NCBI RefSeq assembly: GCF_043641665.1
Contig: NC_092188.1
Location: forward strand, 16,761,704-16,825,703
DNA: 64,000 bases
DNA from: Enoplosus armatus
Taxonomy: Eukaryota > Chordata > Actinopteri > Centrarchiformes > Enoplosidae
Direction of reading: 5' to 3'
Below, piece by piece: positions 12,460 through 22,440 of the stretch. Positions within the stretch are counted from its first letter, which is position 1; each line of letters starts with the position of its first letter. The position numbers were made by a program, and so were the translations under genes. The notes under the pieces are model-generated. The model was not told where the DNA came from. It made no database searches and was given only the letters and a program-made list of their open reading frames with translations.

Positions 12460-12890
12460 CGTTTTTAGAGACATGGCAGCGACATTAGCATTGGTCATTA
12501 GTGGCAGACACATCCGCAGAGTGTCGAATACAGAGGCTCATACGCAGACCCTATTTGGTTACCTGTGTGACAGGCTTGTTCAGGACACCAGAAACAGCTG
12601 TCCTGGCCTGTGTGAGCCAAAATAATTAGGCCTGTCATCTCAGTGCTCTGATTTCCCCTTCAGCCTGCTCCACAAAATGCTAATATTTTGCTTTCATTGT
12701 CACATTCACCTTGACACGGATATTGCCTTGGCGCATAACTGGATGAGATGACTCTAAATTTGCATTGTTCGTTCTAATAAATTTGCTTCCTCTGTACCTC
12801 ATGGCAGGACCCATCAGATAAAGTCTCCCGGAGTGTCATCAATCATGGCCCAGGCTGACAGACGGCTTTCGCCTTCATTTGTTACATAGA
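12460..12890. promoter_or_regulatory. candidate cis-regulatory block with PBX/MEIS-like sites
   Basis: Unique sequence of balanced composition. A TCATCAATCA at 12837-12846 resembles a PBX/HOX site and is followed 8 bases later by CTGACAG (12855-12861), a MEIS/TALE-like core. TAATTAG-type and TGCTAATA-type homeodomain cores are also present upstream (about 12622-12690). The pairing of PBX-like and MEIS-like motifs is known from developmental enhancers; that this one is an enhancer is inference. Confidence 0.35.
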
Positions 12891-13047
12891 GGAACATGCT
12901 TAATTATTTGTACTGTAATTAGTTGGGAAAATGTCAGGAAATGTCAACTCTCTGTTCGCTGTGGAAGGGCTCTGCTTGAAAGCCACAATGACTGAAGTGT
13001 CATTAATGCCACGTAACAAGACGAGGATCAGGTGGGGGAAGACAGAA

Positions 13048-13065
13048 GGGGGGGGGGGGGGGGGG
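13048..13065. repeat. G18 homopolymer
   Basis: Eighteen consecutive G (C on the minus strand). The length in the assembly may be unreliable. Confidence 0.95.
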
Positions 13066-13379
13066 CTTCTTAGAATGTAATCATGGAGAGAGTTAGAGGG
13101 AGACACAAATCAGCGGTGCTAGCTAGCATGATGGGCATCTTATTAGCCAAGCAGCCAGCCAGCTGCATTTTTCAACCACATCTTGTTTCCCTCCACTTTT
13201 CTCACACTGGCACGAAATAAAGGCAGCAAGTGGGGAAAAGAAATGAAGTCAAGTAAACAATTCCGGCTTCCCACTCGCTGTCAAACCGGCCGTGCTTTGC
13301 TATGTTATATTGCCTGTCATAAACAGGCATTATGCCAAATACAAAAAACAATGGAGAGGCTTCTCGCTTGAGCCCTCCA

Positions 13380-13700
13380 TGCTAAAGCAGAACTTTTATA
13401 ATGCAATTAATAGCAAGTCAAACTGCAGCCACAGAAATGTTATCACTTGAGCAGTTAACAGGGTGATTATCTGTCAACACAATAACAGCTTTGGTCTTCT
13501 CCCCTGAAGCCAAGCCCATAATTTCACCACATTCCTTGCCTTTAATTATACAAAATAATTATTTATTGCAAAATTAGAGGACAAAGTCATTAAATAACCT
13601 TCACAGCATATTATATTGCCACTAATTATTGCATTCAGCTGCTAGCATCTGTGAAATACATATTTTAGTACATATTTGTTTTAGCGACAATTGGCTAATG
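13380..13700. promoter_or_regulatory. candidate AT-rich homeodomain-site cluster
   Basis: Dense ATTA/TAAT cores (for example TGCAATTAATAG near 13402, TTTAATTATAC near 13542, CTAATTATTGCA near 13622) in otherwise unique sequence. Such clusters occur in homeobox-bound enhancers but also in plain AT-rich DNA. Confidence 0.25.
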
Positions 13701-16020
13701 TGTGTGGACAGGCCACTTGAACACTTACCCAAAAGGCAAGGTAATTTACACTTGTTTGAAAAGGGGGGAGGAGACAAAGAGAAAAGGGAAATAGGAATCC
13801 CATAAGGGACATCTTTTGTTTTGGAGGAAAATATGTAGTATTATGAGGTCCCGAGGGGGTTTCAGTGGCCATTCGTCTTTTCAAGGCCTCGCAGTGGGAG
13901 TGTGGCGGAGCAAGGCTCAGCCCGCTACCTTGCCCACCGACAGGCACTGATGGTCATCCAAGAAGCTCCTTAATTAGCCTGCAATCTGGCAACGACCCGT
14001 GTTCCTGAGATGTGGCAGCCCTGTTTAAATATGATGCCAGATGCAGTCCCACCTTCAGCATGTCATCTCATTGTCCTAGGAAGCCAGGGGGGGAGAGAGA
14101 AAAGGAGAGAGAGAGCACAACATCGCACAACACACGCTGCGTTGTGGGATGTTGTGCTTATTGTGTTTGTGCTTATTCTCCTTTTCTGTGTTTGTATTTT
14201 GCTTTCCGTCTTTCAGTGAGTGCTCTTCCTCCTGTTCTGGAACACCCAGCTGAGAGGGAGTTATCGCAGGATACCTGAGGTGACCTCGACCTTGAGAAGT
14301 GATGCAATTTAGGGTGGAAGATTTAATGTAAAGTGTGCCACAGTCTTATGGGAGGATGTTTCCGTGAAGTGTTTGCAAACACATATGCATATGCATGTAG
14401 CCAAACAGAGTACAGTACTAGAGTGGGTAACACACACATACATGTGCATTTGGATCTACATTTGTCTTACATCTAATTGTGTTTACATCATCTGTGAAGT
14501 TCCAATGCTTCAGAAACATTACTTGAAGATAATAAATGTTACATAAACTGCTGCAATCCGCTTACATACCACCATCAATAGATCTAACCCTGTAGCTATG
14601 GCACATTTCTCCTCCACAGACCACTCTGTAGGGCTGATGCCATGTGAATAAAGAATCTAAAACTGGAAGACCATACTCAGAAAACCCATTAAATCCAACT
14701 GAGTTTGACCTCCATTTATACAGACACATTGTAATACTTGATATTAGACTAATCTGCGATTCAATATGTAGAGCAAGCGGGGGCATTATCTAAAATGGTG
14801 TAAACATGTCCCAGAGCCGTCTAAGATTCCCTTCTTATAATAGTTTTATTTCAGAACATATAAATACTGGATATGCTGTAATACTAACAGCAGCCTCTTT
14901 TCAGCTTGTTTGCTCATGTGCCTCCTCTAGGGTTTAGGCCGTCACAGCACACAACTGTGTGTCGCTGCGCTCATGGTAAATGTGGATAAGCTGAGAGGGC
15001 CGAGGACTTTTTATAGACTAGTCAGTGCAGCTCTTTCATGCCATATCTACAGCTTTTCCTCAAATACAGTGGCAGATCTGGATTTAGGATTGAACAAATA
15101 ATTCCTTATAGAGATTAAGTGACGATGCAATTGTAGGACAGAAAATGTGTACGCTGTAAGGTAATTAATCAGCTGTACAGTGAAAATCAGCTGCAGCTTG
15201 GGTTTGGAGGTATTTCTTAATCTCTTTACATATGCCCATACCTTATTTGGTATTTGTTTTTTCATTTACCACATTATGCTGAATATCACATTTTCTTTCA
15301 CAGATAAGTATGTAAATTGCCCATACATCACTCATATGTCAACTTGAATGCAAAGTTTGTATCTTGAAACCTCATTCATGTGTTGCTGCCTGTATGGAGA
15401 GGGGAGATAATCGAATCAATTTTCAGAGGAAAAAAAACGGCGCAACAACAAAAGGGAGAGGTGGGGGATCGAATATAACATTAAGGAACATTGAGAAATA
15501 TCCAATTGTCTGAGCAAATGTAAAATGCCAAAGCCTCTTAGAACATTGTAAGTCTTTATTCAGTAATACATTATCATGCATATTTCGTACGGGGAGATTA
15601 CTAAAACGGAATTGTGTGTCTTTCTGTTGTATGTCTTTATAATTACACCTTGAAGCCATAGCTGAGTTTTTCCCTCCCTTTTCCCTCCATATTCATGAAA
15701 AGCAGACTTGTAATTTGATAAAGAGAAGCTTGTGTTCTCAACTTCATTCAAACGGCATCATGGCGCTGTATTAAAGTGGGCATCTGTGTTCTCGCGGCAT
15801 TAATCTCTTCAAGCACATTCCAGCTGCTGTGATGTGCGAGAGGGAGATAAGTCTTAAACAGTCTAAAGCTAAGCAAACCAGACAACTCTATTATTGGCTT
15901 CATAATTGCTTAATTAAACTTTTGTCACTAATCATTATGAGGGCAATAGAGCTGTTATACAGGCTTTCTGTCGAGCAGGAAAAAAAAATCAATAAACTGT
16001 GTTGGGGAGCTGATCCCCCC
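13701..16020. other. non-coding stretch
   Basis: No gene supported. A GA-rich patch lies at about 14089-14118. The remaining sequence is unique with short characterless open frames. Confidence 0.55.
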
Positions 16021-16022
16021 AC

Positions 16023-16023
<1 letters not shown>

Positions 16024-16071
<48 letters not shown>
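16024..16071. repeat. (CT)n microsatellite
   Basis: Forty-eight bases of CT repeats with one CG interruption. Confidence 0.95.
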
Positions 16072-16076
<5 letters not shown>

Positions 16077-16089
16077 TTTTGTCCTCCGC

Positions 16090-16570
16090 AAATGAAATTC
16101 ATTGCTGCCGGTTAGTGATCTGTAGGTCTGGAGCTCGACTGATATGAGCTGCCATCACCATTTGAATTGAGGGGTATTCAGTAGCACATGAATATGAACA
16201 AATGGCAAACATAAATCTCTTGCATGAAGTACACCTTCTATCCCTTTATTATGGAACAATTGACCCATCTAAAATGAATTCTAATGCCAGGGAAAGCATT
16301 TAGATTTAAATTACACCGTGGGTCCCCTGGACCTGAGAGATGACGGCATAAAAAAGATTAATATGCTAATTATTTTTTCCTCCCCTCTCTTTATTCCTCT
16401 TTTCGACATTTGCGTAGGGTTATTGTGAGCCTTGTAAATAAGATGACTGTTTTGTCAAGAAATGACTGTGAGGTTCCTTCACGTAAAGTATGCTTTAGAT
16501 CACTGACATGCATCTAGCCATGGCATTATCTTTATTGTTTTTTTTATTAGCCAGCTTTTTTTTTAACACT
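16090..16570. promoter_or_regulatory. candidate cis-regulatory block
   Basis: Unique block between two long CT arrays. It contains ATTAATATGCTAATTATT at about 16358 (several homeodomain cores), GAACAATTGACC near 16254 (SOX-like CAATTG/ACAAT) and GGCATAAAAAAG. The call rests on motif content and lack of repeats only. Confidence 0.3.
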
Positions 16571-16672
16571 TCATAAAATGTGTGTTCAGATGTGTGTGCT
16601 CAATATGCAAATAATCTTCTCACTGCTGACCCAGAAAGTCCATGAGATGCAGAACATGATGCAGATTGCAGG

Positions 16673-16688
16673 TCGCTCTCTCTCTCTC

Positions 16689-16733
<45 letters not shown>

Positions 16734-16764
16734 CTTTCTCTCTCTCTCTCGCTCTCGCTCTCTC

Positions 16765-16827
<63 letters not shown>

Positions 16828-16847
16828 TGCTCTCTCGCTCTCTCTCT
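16673..16847. repeat. 175-bp interrupted (CT)n array
   Basis: Almost pure CT dinucleotides over about 175 bases, with repeated single-base interruptions that create CTCTCG units. It is translated as long Leu-Ser runs on plus and Arg-Glu runs on minus, which are not proteins. This is the longest microsatellite in the window. Confidence 0.97.
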
Positions 16848-16939
16848 ATGGGAAAGGTTTAGTGTCCCTCCAGAGCAGTCAGAAACACCCTTAGATGGGC
16901 CATTACAGGGGCCACTGTTCATTCCAAGGTTCTGCCAAA

Positions 16940-17215
16940 CGATCACAGTTTAAATTATGTTGTTTTTCATATCCTTTAATTGGCCTGGCTTTGAAAAACC
17001 AACTTTTAGCTTTGAATGTGTTGCCATAGGCAGCCAATTGGCAAGAGCGCAATAGGGGCAAAAGCCTCATTTCATAATTTGTAGGCACTTTAAAGTTGGC
17101 TAAGCCTCTGCGGCAAATTGAAAAGTGTCCAAAATGTAAGAAGGGAAAAGGGCTTTTTGACTGTGCATCACCATGAGAATACTTGACGACATGATGCAAT
17201 ATGTGCCTTATCGTG
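16940..17215. promoter_or_regulatory. candidate cis-regulatory block with NFI/CCAAT-like palindrome
   Basis: Unique, balanced-composition block starting directly after the CT array. It has a perfect 10-base palindrome GCCAATTGGC at 17033-17042, embedded in TAGGCAGCCAATTGGCAAGA, which combines CCAAT and an NFI-like half site. TTAATTGG at about 16977 and a CATTTCATAATTTG stretch near 17069 add homeodomain/POU-like cores. The minus-strand frame 16903-17199 is open but has no recognisable domain. Confidence 0.35.
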
Positions 17216-18130
17216 CAGTTATTGCAATGTAAATGTATTGGGAAACCTCAAGTCACTCACAAGCCTTAATCACGTTTTTTTATATGACACACTGACTGTA
17301 TTGAACCAACTTATAATTTTACACAGCTGTTGTGAGTCAAACAAAGTTACACCATTGGTCTTTTATTAGTGGTGGAAACAGTAGCAGCCCCTCGTCTTCT
17401 CATGTAAACATCACAGCACTTCAGCTGTAATTAATGCAAAGAGGAATGGTCCCTCTGGAACGTGATGTTTTACCATGATTGGACTTGACTGGCAAACAGA
17501 GCACAAGTACAGTGTGTTAGCTTTACTAAATATTTGAGAAATTATCTGAAAGAAGTGAGTAAAATAACTTAAACAAGGCAAGAGAGATATGGTGTCACAT
17601 TTTTCGGGAAGGAAAAACTATCACCTTGTTCCATCCAAGAAGTATGAGTGTGCAAGCTATAATTCTGGCATCCATCTAAATTCAGACATGATCCGTTTCA
17701 CATGGTACAACAAGAACTGCTGTTCCACTCAGGCAAGCAGGCAGTAGAGGCCAGGACTGCTGTTGAGGAGCCAGTTTTTCACTGTTGCTCCACCCGCCAA
17801 CATGAATCGTATGAAAAATCCTACAAACTGCTGTAAAGTTGTATTACATTATTAGTTTAACAAAGATAGAGGACAACAACTTAATTCTTCACAAATTTGT
17901 GTGTAGTCCCTTTAATACATGCAAAAATTATGAAGAAAACGATATCCAAAATGTTCTGGAAAACAATCACAAACTAATACTTAAAGACATCATGTAGCTT
18001 TTAATGACTTTACTCTGGAACACCAATTATTGTATTGCAAAACTCATAATGAGAAATATTAATTATAACAAACTGGAGGGAAAAAGTTATCCTTGGTTAG
18101 TCAAAAACTTAAAAATATCATTTAATAAAT
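17216..18130. other. non-coding stretch
   Basis: AT-rich, no gene, transposon or distinctive motif recognised. Confidence 0.6.
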
Positions 18131-18139
18131 TAACTTCCG

Positions 18140-18420
18140 TCGTGTAATGAATGGCATTACTTTCTGCATCTCAGCTGAGAGTGAGAGACTGTGTTAATGA
18201 ATTGCTTCGAAAGCATCTGAAGACAGACTTAATTACAGAGCCCACAGTTCTTGCATTATTATGCCATATATCCCCAGCTGAATACAATTCAGCAGCTAGA
18301 TAAACAAATTTCATGGCAGCCTTTATGGCACTACTTTCTGGCCAACCATTGATACCAGTGTTTATTCGCAGGGCTGCGTGAAGCGTGGCAGGCATGAAAA
18401 TGTGGCATTAAAAGTGAAAT
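18140..18420. promoter_or_regulatory. candidate cis-regulatory block
   Basis: Unique block with CTCAGCTGAGAG (E-box CAGCTG within a 10-base palindrome, about 18171-18182), GTTAATGAATTG and CTTAATTACAG homeodomain cores. No repeat content. Inferred from motifs only. Confidence 0.3.
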
Positions 18421-18867
18421 CCTTCATTTTCATCTCATTAAAAAAAGAAAAAAAATGAGTAAAATGCAAATACAAAACCATGAGCGTGTACGATACTTAC
18501 AAGTCTTCCATATTCCCACCGATGGTTCATTATGTGGTGAAGTGAGCGAGGGAGGAAAGATAGAAGTGGTGTGACAGTACACTGTACATGGTGACTGATT
18601 TAAATGCTTGGTTTCTGAAGTAAATGGACAAGAAAATCCATACTTACCAGTTGATGTTTAGACACAACTCTGGATAAGATCCAGTTCTTCAAGGCATACT
18701 GGTCTCACTTATATATTTGCTCTCATTCTAACCCTTTGTTTGAATTTAAAATGCACAGGTGGTTTTCAGATCCTGGCAGTAACAATAACTATCATTTTGG
18801 TTCTGTGGACTTTCCTAACTGCCTCATGCCCTGTCCAAACAACTAGAGCATTGTGTGTTACATATAC

Positions 18868-18894
18868 GTGTGTGTGTGTGTGTGTGTGTGTGTG
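18868..18894. repeat. (GT)n microsatellite
   Basis: Perfect GT run of 27 bases, left arm of an opposed pair with CA repeats at 18944-18972. Confidence 0.95.
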
Positions 18895-18943
18895 CTTGTT
18901 TGCAGCTGCGATCCTTTGTGCACAGTGTGCTATCCTTTGTGGC

Positions 18944-18972
18944 CACACACACATAAATACACACACACACAC
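18944..18972. repeat. interrupted (CA)n microsatellite
   Basis: CA repeats with a TAAAT interruption, complementary to the GT run 50 bases upstream. Confidence 0.93.
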
Positions 18973-19374
18973 GATAAGACACTTCCTTTCCATTTTGTGT
19001 GTTTATGTGTACCCTGGGTAACACTGAGAACACTGGCGACAGTGCCCACGCCCTGGGGCCCCGCCATGCCTTCTTACACCTCTCATTTTCAGTCTGGGGA
19101 CTCCAGCCTTCGTGCAAATATCTGTTTTTGACTCAAATAATACAACGAGTCTGTGGACAGCTGTATTTTACGCAAATCCTATAAAATTATAGGGGAATAA
19201 AGGTCCAGAGGAAGGACGGAAGTCTGTGTTTCTTTTTTGACTTAAGGTCCTGAACTGCATATCATCCGGCAACAACATATTTCTTCTCTAATTTTGTTGA
19301 CGTGCTCCCAATGAGGATAAAATGGTGATTTTTATGACCCTAAAAAAGGATGTTTACTTTAATACTGTAATTAT

Positions 19375-19396
19375 ACATATATATATATATATATAT
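19375..19396. repeat. (TA)n microsatellite
   Basis: Perfect AT dinucleotides read directly. Confidence 0.93.
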
Positions 19397-19929
19397 GCTT
19401 TTAATTAGCGTGTAGCAATTATTATCCATATATTGTATTTAGCTCTACCTTGGATGTCACATTTGTCACCCACAGCCGCCCTCTTAACAATTTTCTTTCC
19501 GTTGTGGGACATTCACCTGAACTCAAAGAGTGGGTTGCCTTAAAATGTAAAGGACAGCAGTAAAGTGCCTCTTTAAAGCACAATACACACAAGCGGAAAT
19601 CGTTTAATAGCTAGTTTGTTTCTCCCCTAATCCTCAAGCATTCCCAAAAAAAAGAAAAGAAAGAAGAAATGCTCACTCCATAGTGAAACATATAATTGCT
19701 AGCTTTCCAGCTCACAAAGGTATACCCAGGTTTTCAGCTTGATAGAAGTAGCCCGGTCAATTAAAATAATTATAGTATTTCTGTGATAACTGCAAGGTCT
19801 GGGTATTTTAGAACATTTAGGGATTTGCAGTTGCACATAATTGGAGCTGTGAAGTCCAACTCCTACTTTTCTTATAAAGCAACTGATTATATGGAAGAGA
19901 ACACAGTCATTTGGTGAGGGTTAGCTTTA

Positions 19930-20130
19930 ATACGGTGTTTCTCAGTCTGTGGGTGGGGACCAAACAAGGATCACAGATCTGGATGTGGTGGTCCCTGCAA
20001 GGATGACATTGCATTCAGGTATGTTATTTGAAGTGTCAGTGCAATAATTTCAAAGATAAATATGTAAAAAAAAAAAAAAGCATTTTTTTAAATGAGGTTA
20101 GAGGAAAAGGTTTAAAAATTTGTCAAATTA
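19930..20130. mobile_element. possible hAT-derived repeat fragment
   Basis: The opening GGTGTTTCTCAGTCTGTGGG, followed by TGGGGACCAAACAAGGATCA and CAGATCTGGATGTGG, resembles a decayed copy of the vertebrate repeat type that begins GTTTCTCAA..GTGGGTCG and continues with GGGTCAC. An A-rich tail lies at 20066-20080. No intact terminal repeats or transposase remnant is visible, so the family assignment is tentative. Confidence 0.35.
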
Positions 20131-20198
20131 TGAAAATAGTCACAGTTGGGGTAAAGTATCAGAGTATCAGTTATGTACAATATGTCTTGTGACATCAC

Positions 20199-20240
20199 CA
20201 TCATCATCATCATCATTAAATCCCCCACCACCACCACCAC
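20199..20240. repeat. (CAT)n plus (ACC)n trinucleotide repeats
   Basis: Two adjoining short trinucleotide runs, CAT at 20199-20217 and ACC at 20227-20240. Confidence 0.9.
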
Positions 20241-20279
20241 TGTGATTCTCATCAATCGTCATCTTGTTCATGTTAATGA

Positions 20280-20960
20280 TCACCAACCGAGCAGACTTTT
20301 ACTGCCTCATAGACGTCACATTCCTCGACAACCAACACAAGCAGTCTCTTCACAACCAGCCTGGTCCAAGGCCTGGCTCACTGTTGAGCTATTAGCGCCA
20401 GTGGCAAGCCAACCATAACACCAGCCATAGTTGGAGCGATAGCCCCATTTCAGTGTGAGGTCAGCGACTCAGCCATATTGTTAAAGTGATTGTTCTGCCA
20501 GCCTTCTGTCATGGCTGATGTGGCTGGGGCGCTTGGCTTGGTAGCGTCTGCCTGGCTCCTCACTGCCTGGAAAGCGGCTTTGCTGTAGGCAGCTCCGAGG
20601 CTTTAAAACCCTTATTGTCTATCTTTCCCCCGGCTAGCCCTTTTCTCCCTCTGCTCCCTCCGTAGGATGGTCTGGAGTCAGAGGGAGAAAGAGAGAGGGA
20701 GGCAGCGAGGGAAGGAAGGAGGAAGGAGCCAAGCACATTCAAGGGCCTGGTCCAAAGTATCATGATCAGCATAGGCTTTCACGGCAGCTATTGCCTGCAT
20801 CCCGCAGCATTGTTCAGCCCCTTTCTCCCTGGCAGCACTTTCGTTTGAACAGAAATTTTGACACTGCAGTGGGGAATTCTGCAGATTAAAGGGGACATAT
20901 TTGGTACACTTCCTTCTTGGCACTTTATAGCGTTGGGGGAAGGTGCAAATTTTTAATCAA
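20280..20960. promoter_or_regulatory. candidate cis-regulatory block
   Basis: GC-richer, unique sequence of nearly 700 bases. TGGCAAGCCAACC at 20402-20414 is an NFI-like site. A purine-rich run (20677-20727) interrupts it. The minus-strand open frames in it show no domain. It might also contain an unrecognised exon or promoter; nothing decides this. Confidence 0.25.
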
Positions 20961-21555
20961 GGCATTAAGTAGGGATGGGCAAGCAGGGATGTTATTTTTC
21001 TTGCATTTATTCTTTGATTCAAAATAGCACTCATCAGAAAAATTCTACAACTATATACCCATCACTCCATTTATCGATTTATGTATCTGTACATTTGTAC
21101 CAGAATATGAGCTCCTAAGCTAAACTTTTCTTTTATGTCTCTCTCTAAAGTATATCTTATTGATTAATCATAGTATGTGCACACAAGCAGTTATGGTGCT
21201 GAACCTCCTCTTCCGCAGATAAGACAATTAAGGCGAGAATGACACCATTAGCTGAGTTACAGCAGCAGGACTTCGTATGAGCAGCTTGTTTCATCATATC
21301 ATCTGAGGAACATGCCTATTGTCTCTCTCTACACCCTCTCCTGCCCTTGCCCTCAGTTTGAAAACACACCTTCCTCTCTGTCAGAGCACCGTTCTCATCT
21401 AGGTGTAGTTAACCCCTTCACGCTCCTCACAGATTGAGTGCACCCCTGATACCTCCTCTTTGTGCTCAATGGAGCAGCCAGCCTAGCAACTAGGCTCAAA
21501 ACGTTTTTGATTGCCCAAATATTTGTGTGCCACCATGTGTGTGTGTATCTGTATA

Positions 21556-21560
<5 letters not shown>
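20961..21560. other. non-coding stretch
   Basis: No gene, transposon or clear motif recognised. Confidence 0.6.

Positions 21561-21562
<2 letters not shown>

Positions 21563-21612
<50 letters not shown>
21563..21612. repeat. (TG)25 microsatellite
   Basis: Fifty bases of perfect TG dinucleotides. Confidence 0.97.
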
Positions 21613-21615
<3 letters not shown>

Positions 21616-21759
21616 AAATGCTTAGATTCTTGGAGAGAGTGATTCATTTAGGGGCCCCTCTCCTCTCCTCAGCTGCTCCCTGCCTTCCCCAGTAATTAGC
21701 CTAGTGTGGCAGCCACCTCTCGCTGCTCAGTCTGGGAGAGACACTTGACACGGCAGACA

Positions 21760-22440
21760 TCAGAGAGATTTTTCAGGAGGCTCTCCCGGCGCCCCAACAG
21801 CTCTTAATTAACCACTTAGGTATCCCCACTCGTTCCCCCGGCCGGCACTTTCCAAATGGTAAGGAGGTTCTGTGCCACGGATCTAAACACCGGGGGAAGC
21901 GTGCTATCAAAAGATCTGGGTAAATGAAGGCTTGTGTAAATTATTTTTAATGATTCCCTCCTGGCACATCATTATGTTTGTAGTTACACACAGGCACTTC
22001 TGAGACGGCTCATCTTCGCTAAGGTCATCAGCAGGACCAACTGTAACTAGCTGCTAGTCTGTAAATGGCTTATTAATTAGTGCTGTGGTTTTACATAGCT
22101 GTGAGCTCTGATATATAGTGCAGGGATCGTAATTGTGTGGAATCGAAAATGATGATGATGATGACGACGATAACCCATCTCCAGGCTATTTATGCAAATT
22201 GCCTTCTCATATTAGAAAATCATTACCTATCCAAACACTGCAACACTCAGCCTGCGTGAATTACAATGATGGATTTTATGATAATTGCAATTTAATTTTC
22301 TCCCTCTCCCTCTCTCTCTTTTGTCTGTCTGGAGTTTGGAAATAATTTGGTCATTGTGAGTGCTATTAATTCTGTATTAGTTAAAGCTGAATGGATGGGT
22401 TTATTCAATTTCCTCTGAATTGAGATTTGTAAATCATCAT
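21760..22440. promoter_or_regulatory. candidate cis-regulatory block with POU octamer
   Basis: Unique block with a perfect octamer ATGCAAAT at 22192-22199, preceded by CTATTT, plus TTAATTAACC near 21805, GGCTTATTAATTAGTG near 22067 and GATAATTGCAATTTAATT near 22279. A (GAT)n run lies at 22148-22166. The octamer is the known binding site of POU/OCT factors; the enhancer role is inferred. Confidence 0.4.

Larger units (their letters stand above)
18421..19925. other. non-coding stretch with microsatellites
   Basis: Contains the opposed GT/CA pair (18868-18972) and a (TA)n run at 19375-19396. Open frames around 18740-19184 are microsatellite translations. No gene supported. Confidence 0.55.

Noticed and set aside
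16578..16953. Open frames of 94-108 codons on both strands, rich in Leu-Ser or Arg-Glu
   Set aside because: They are translations of the CT array, not proteins.
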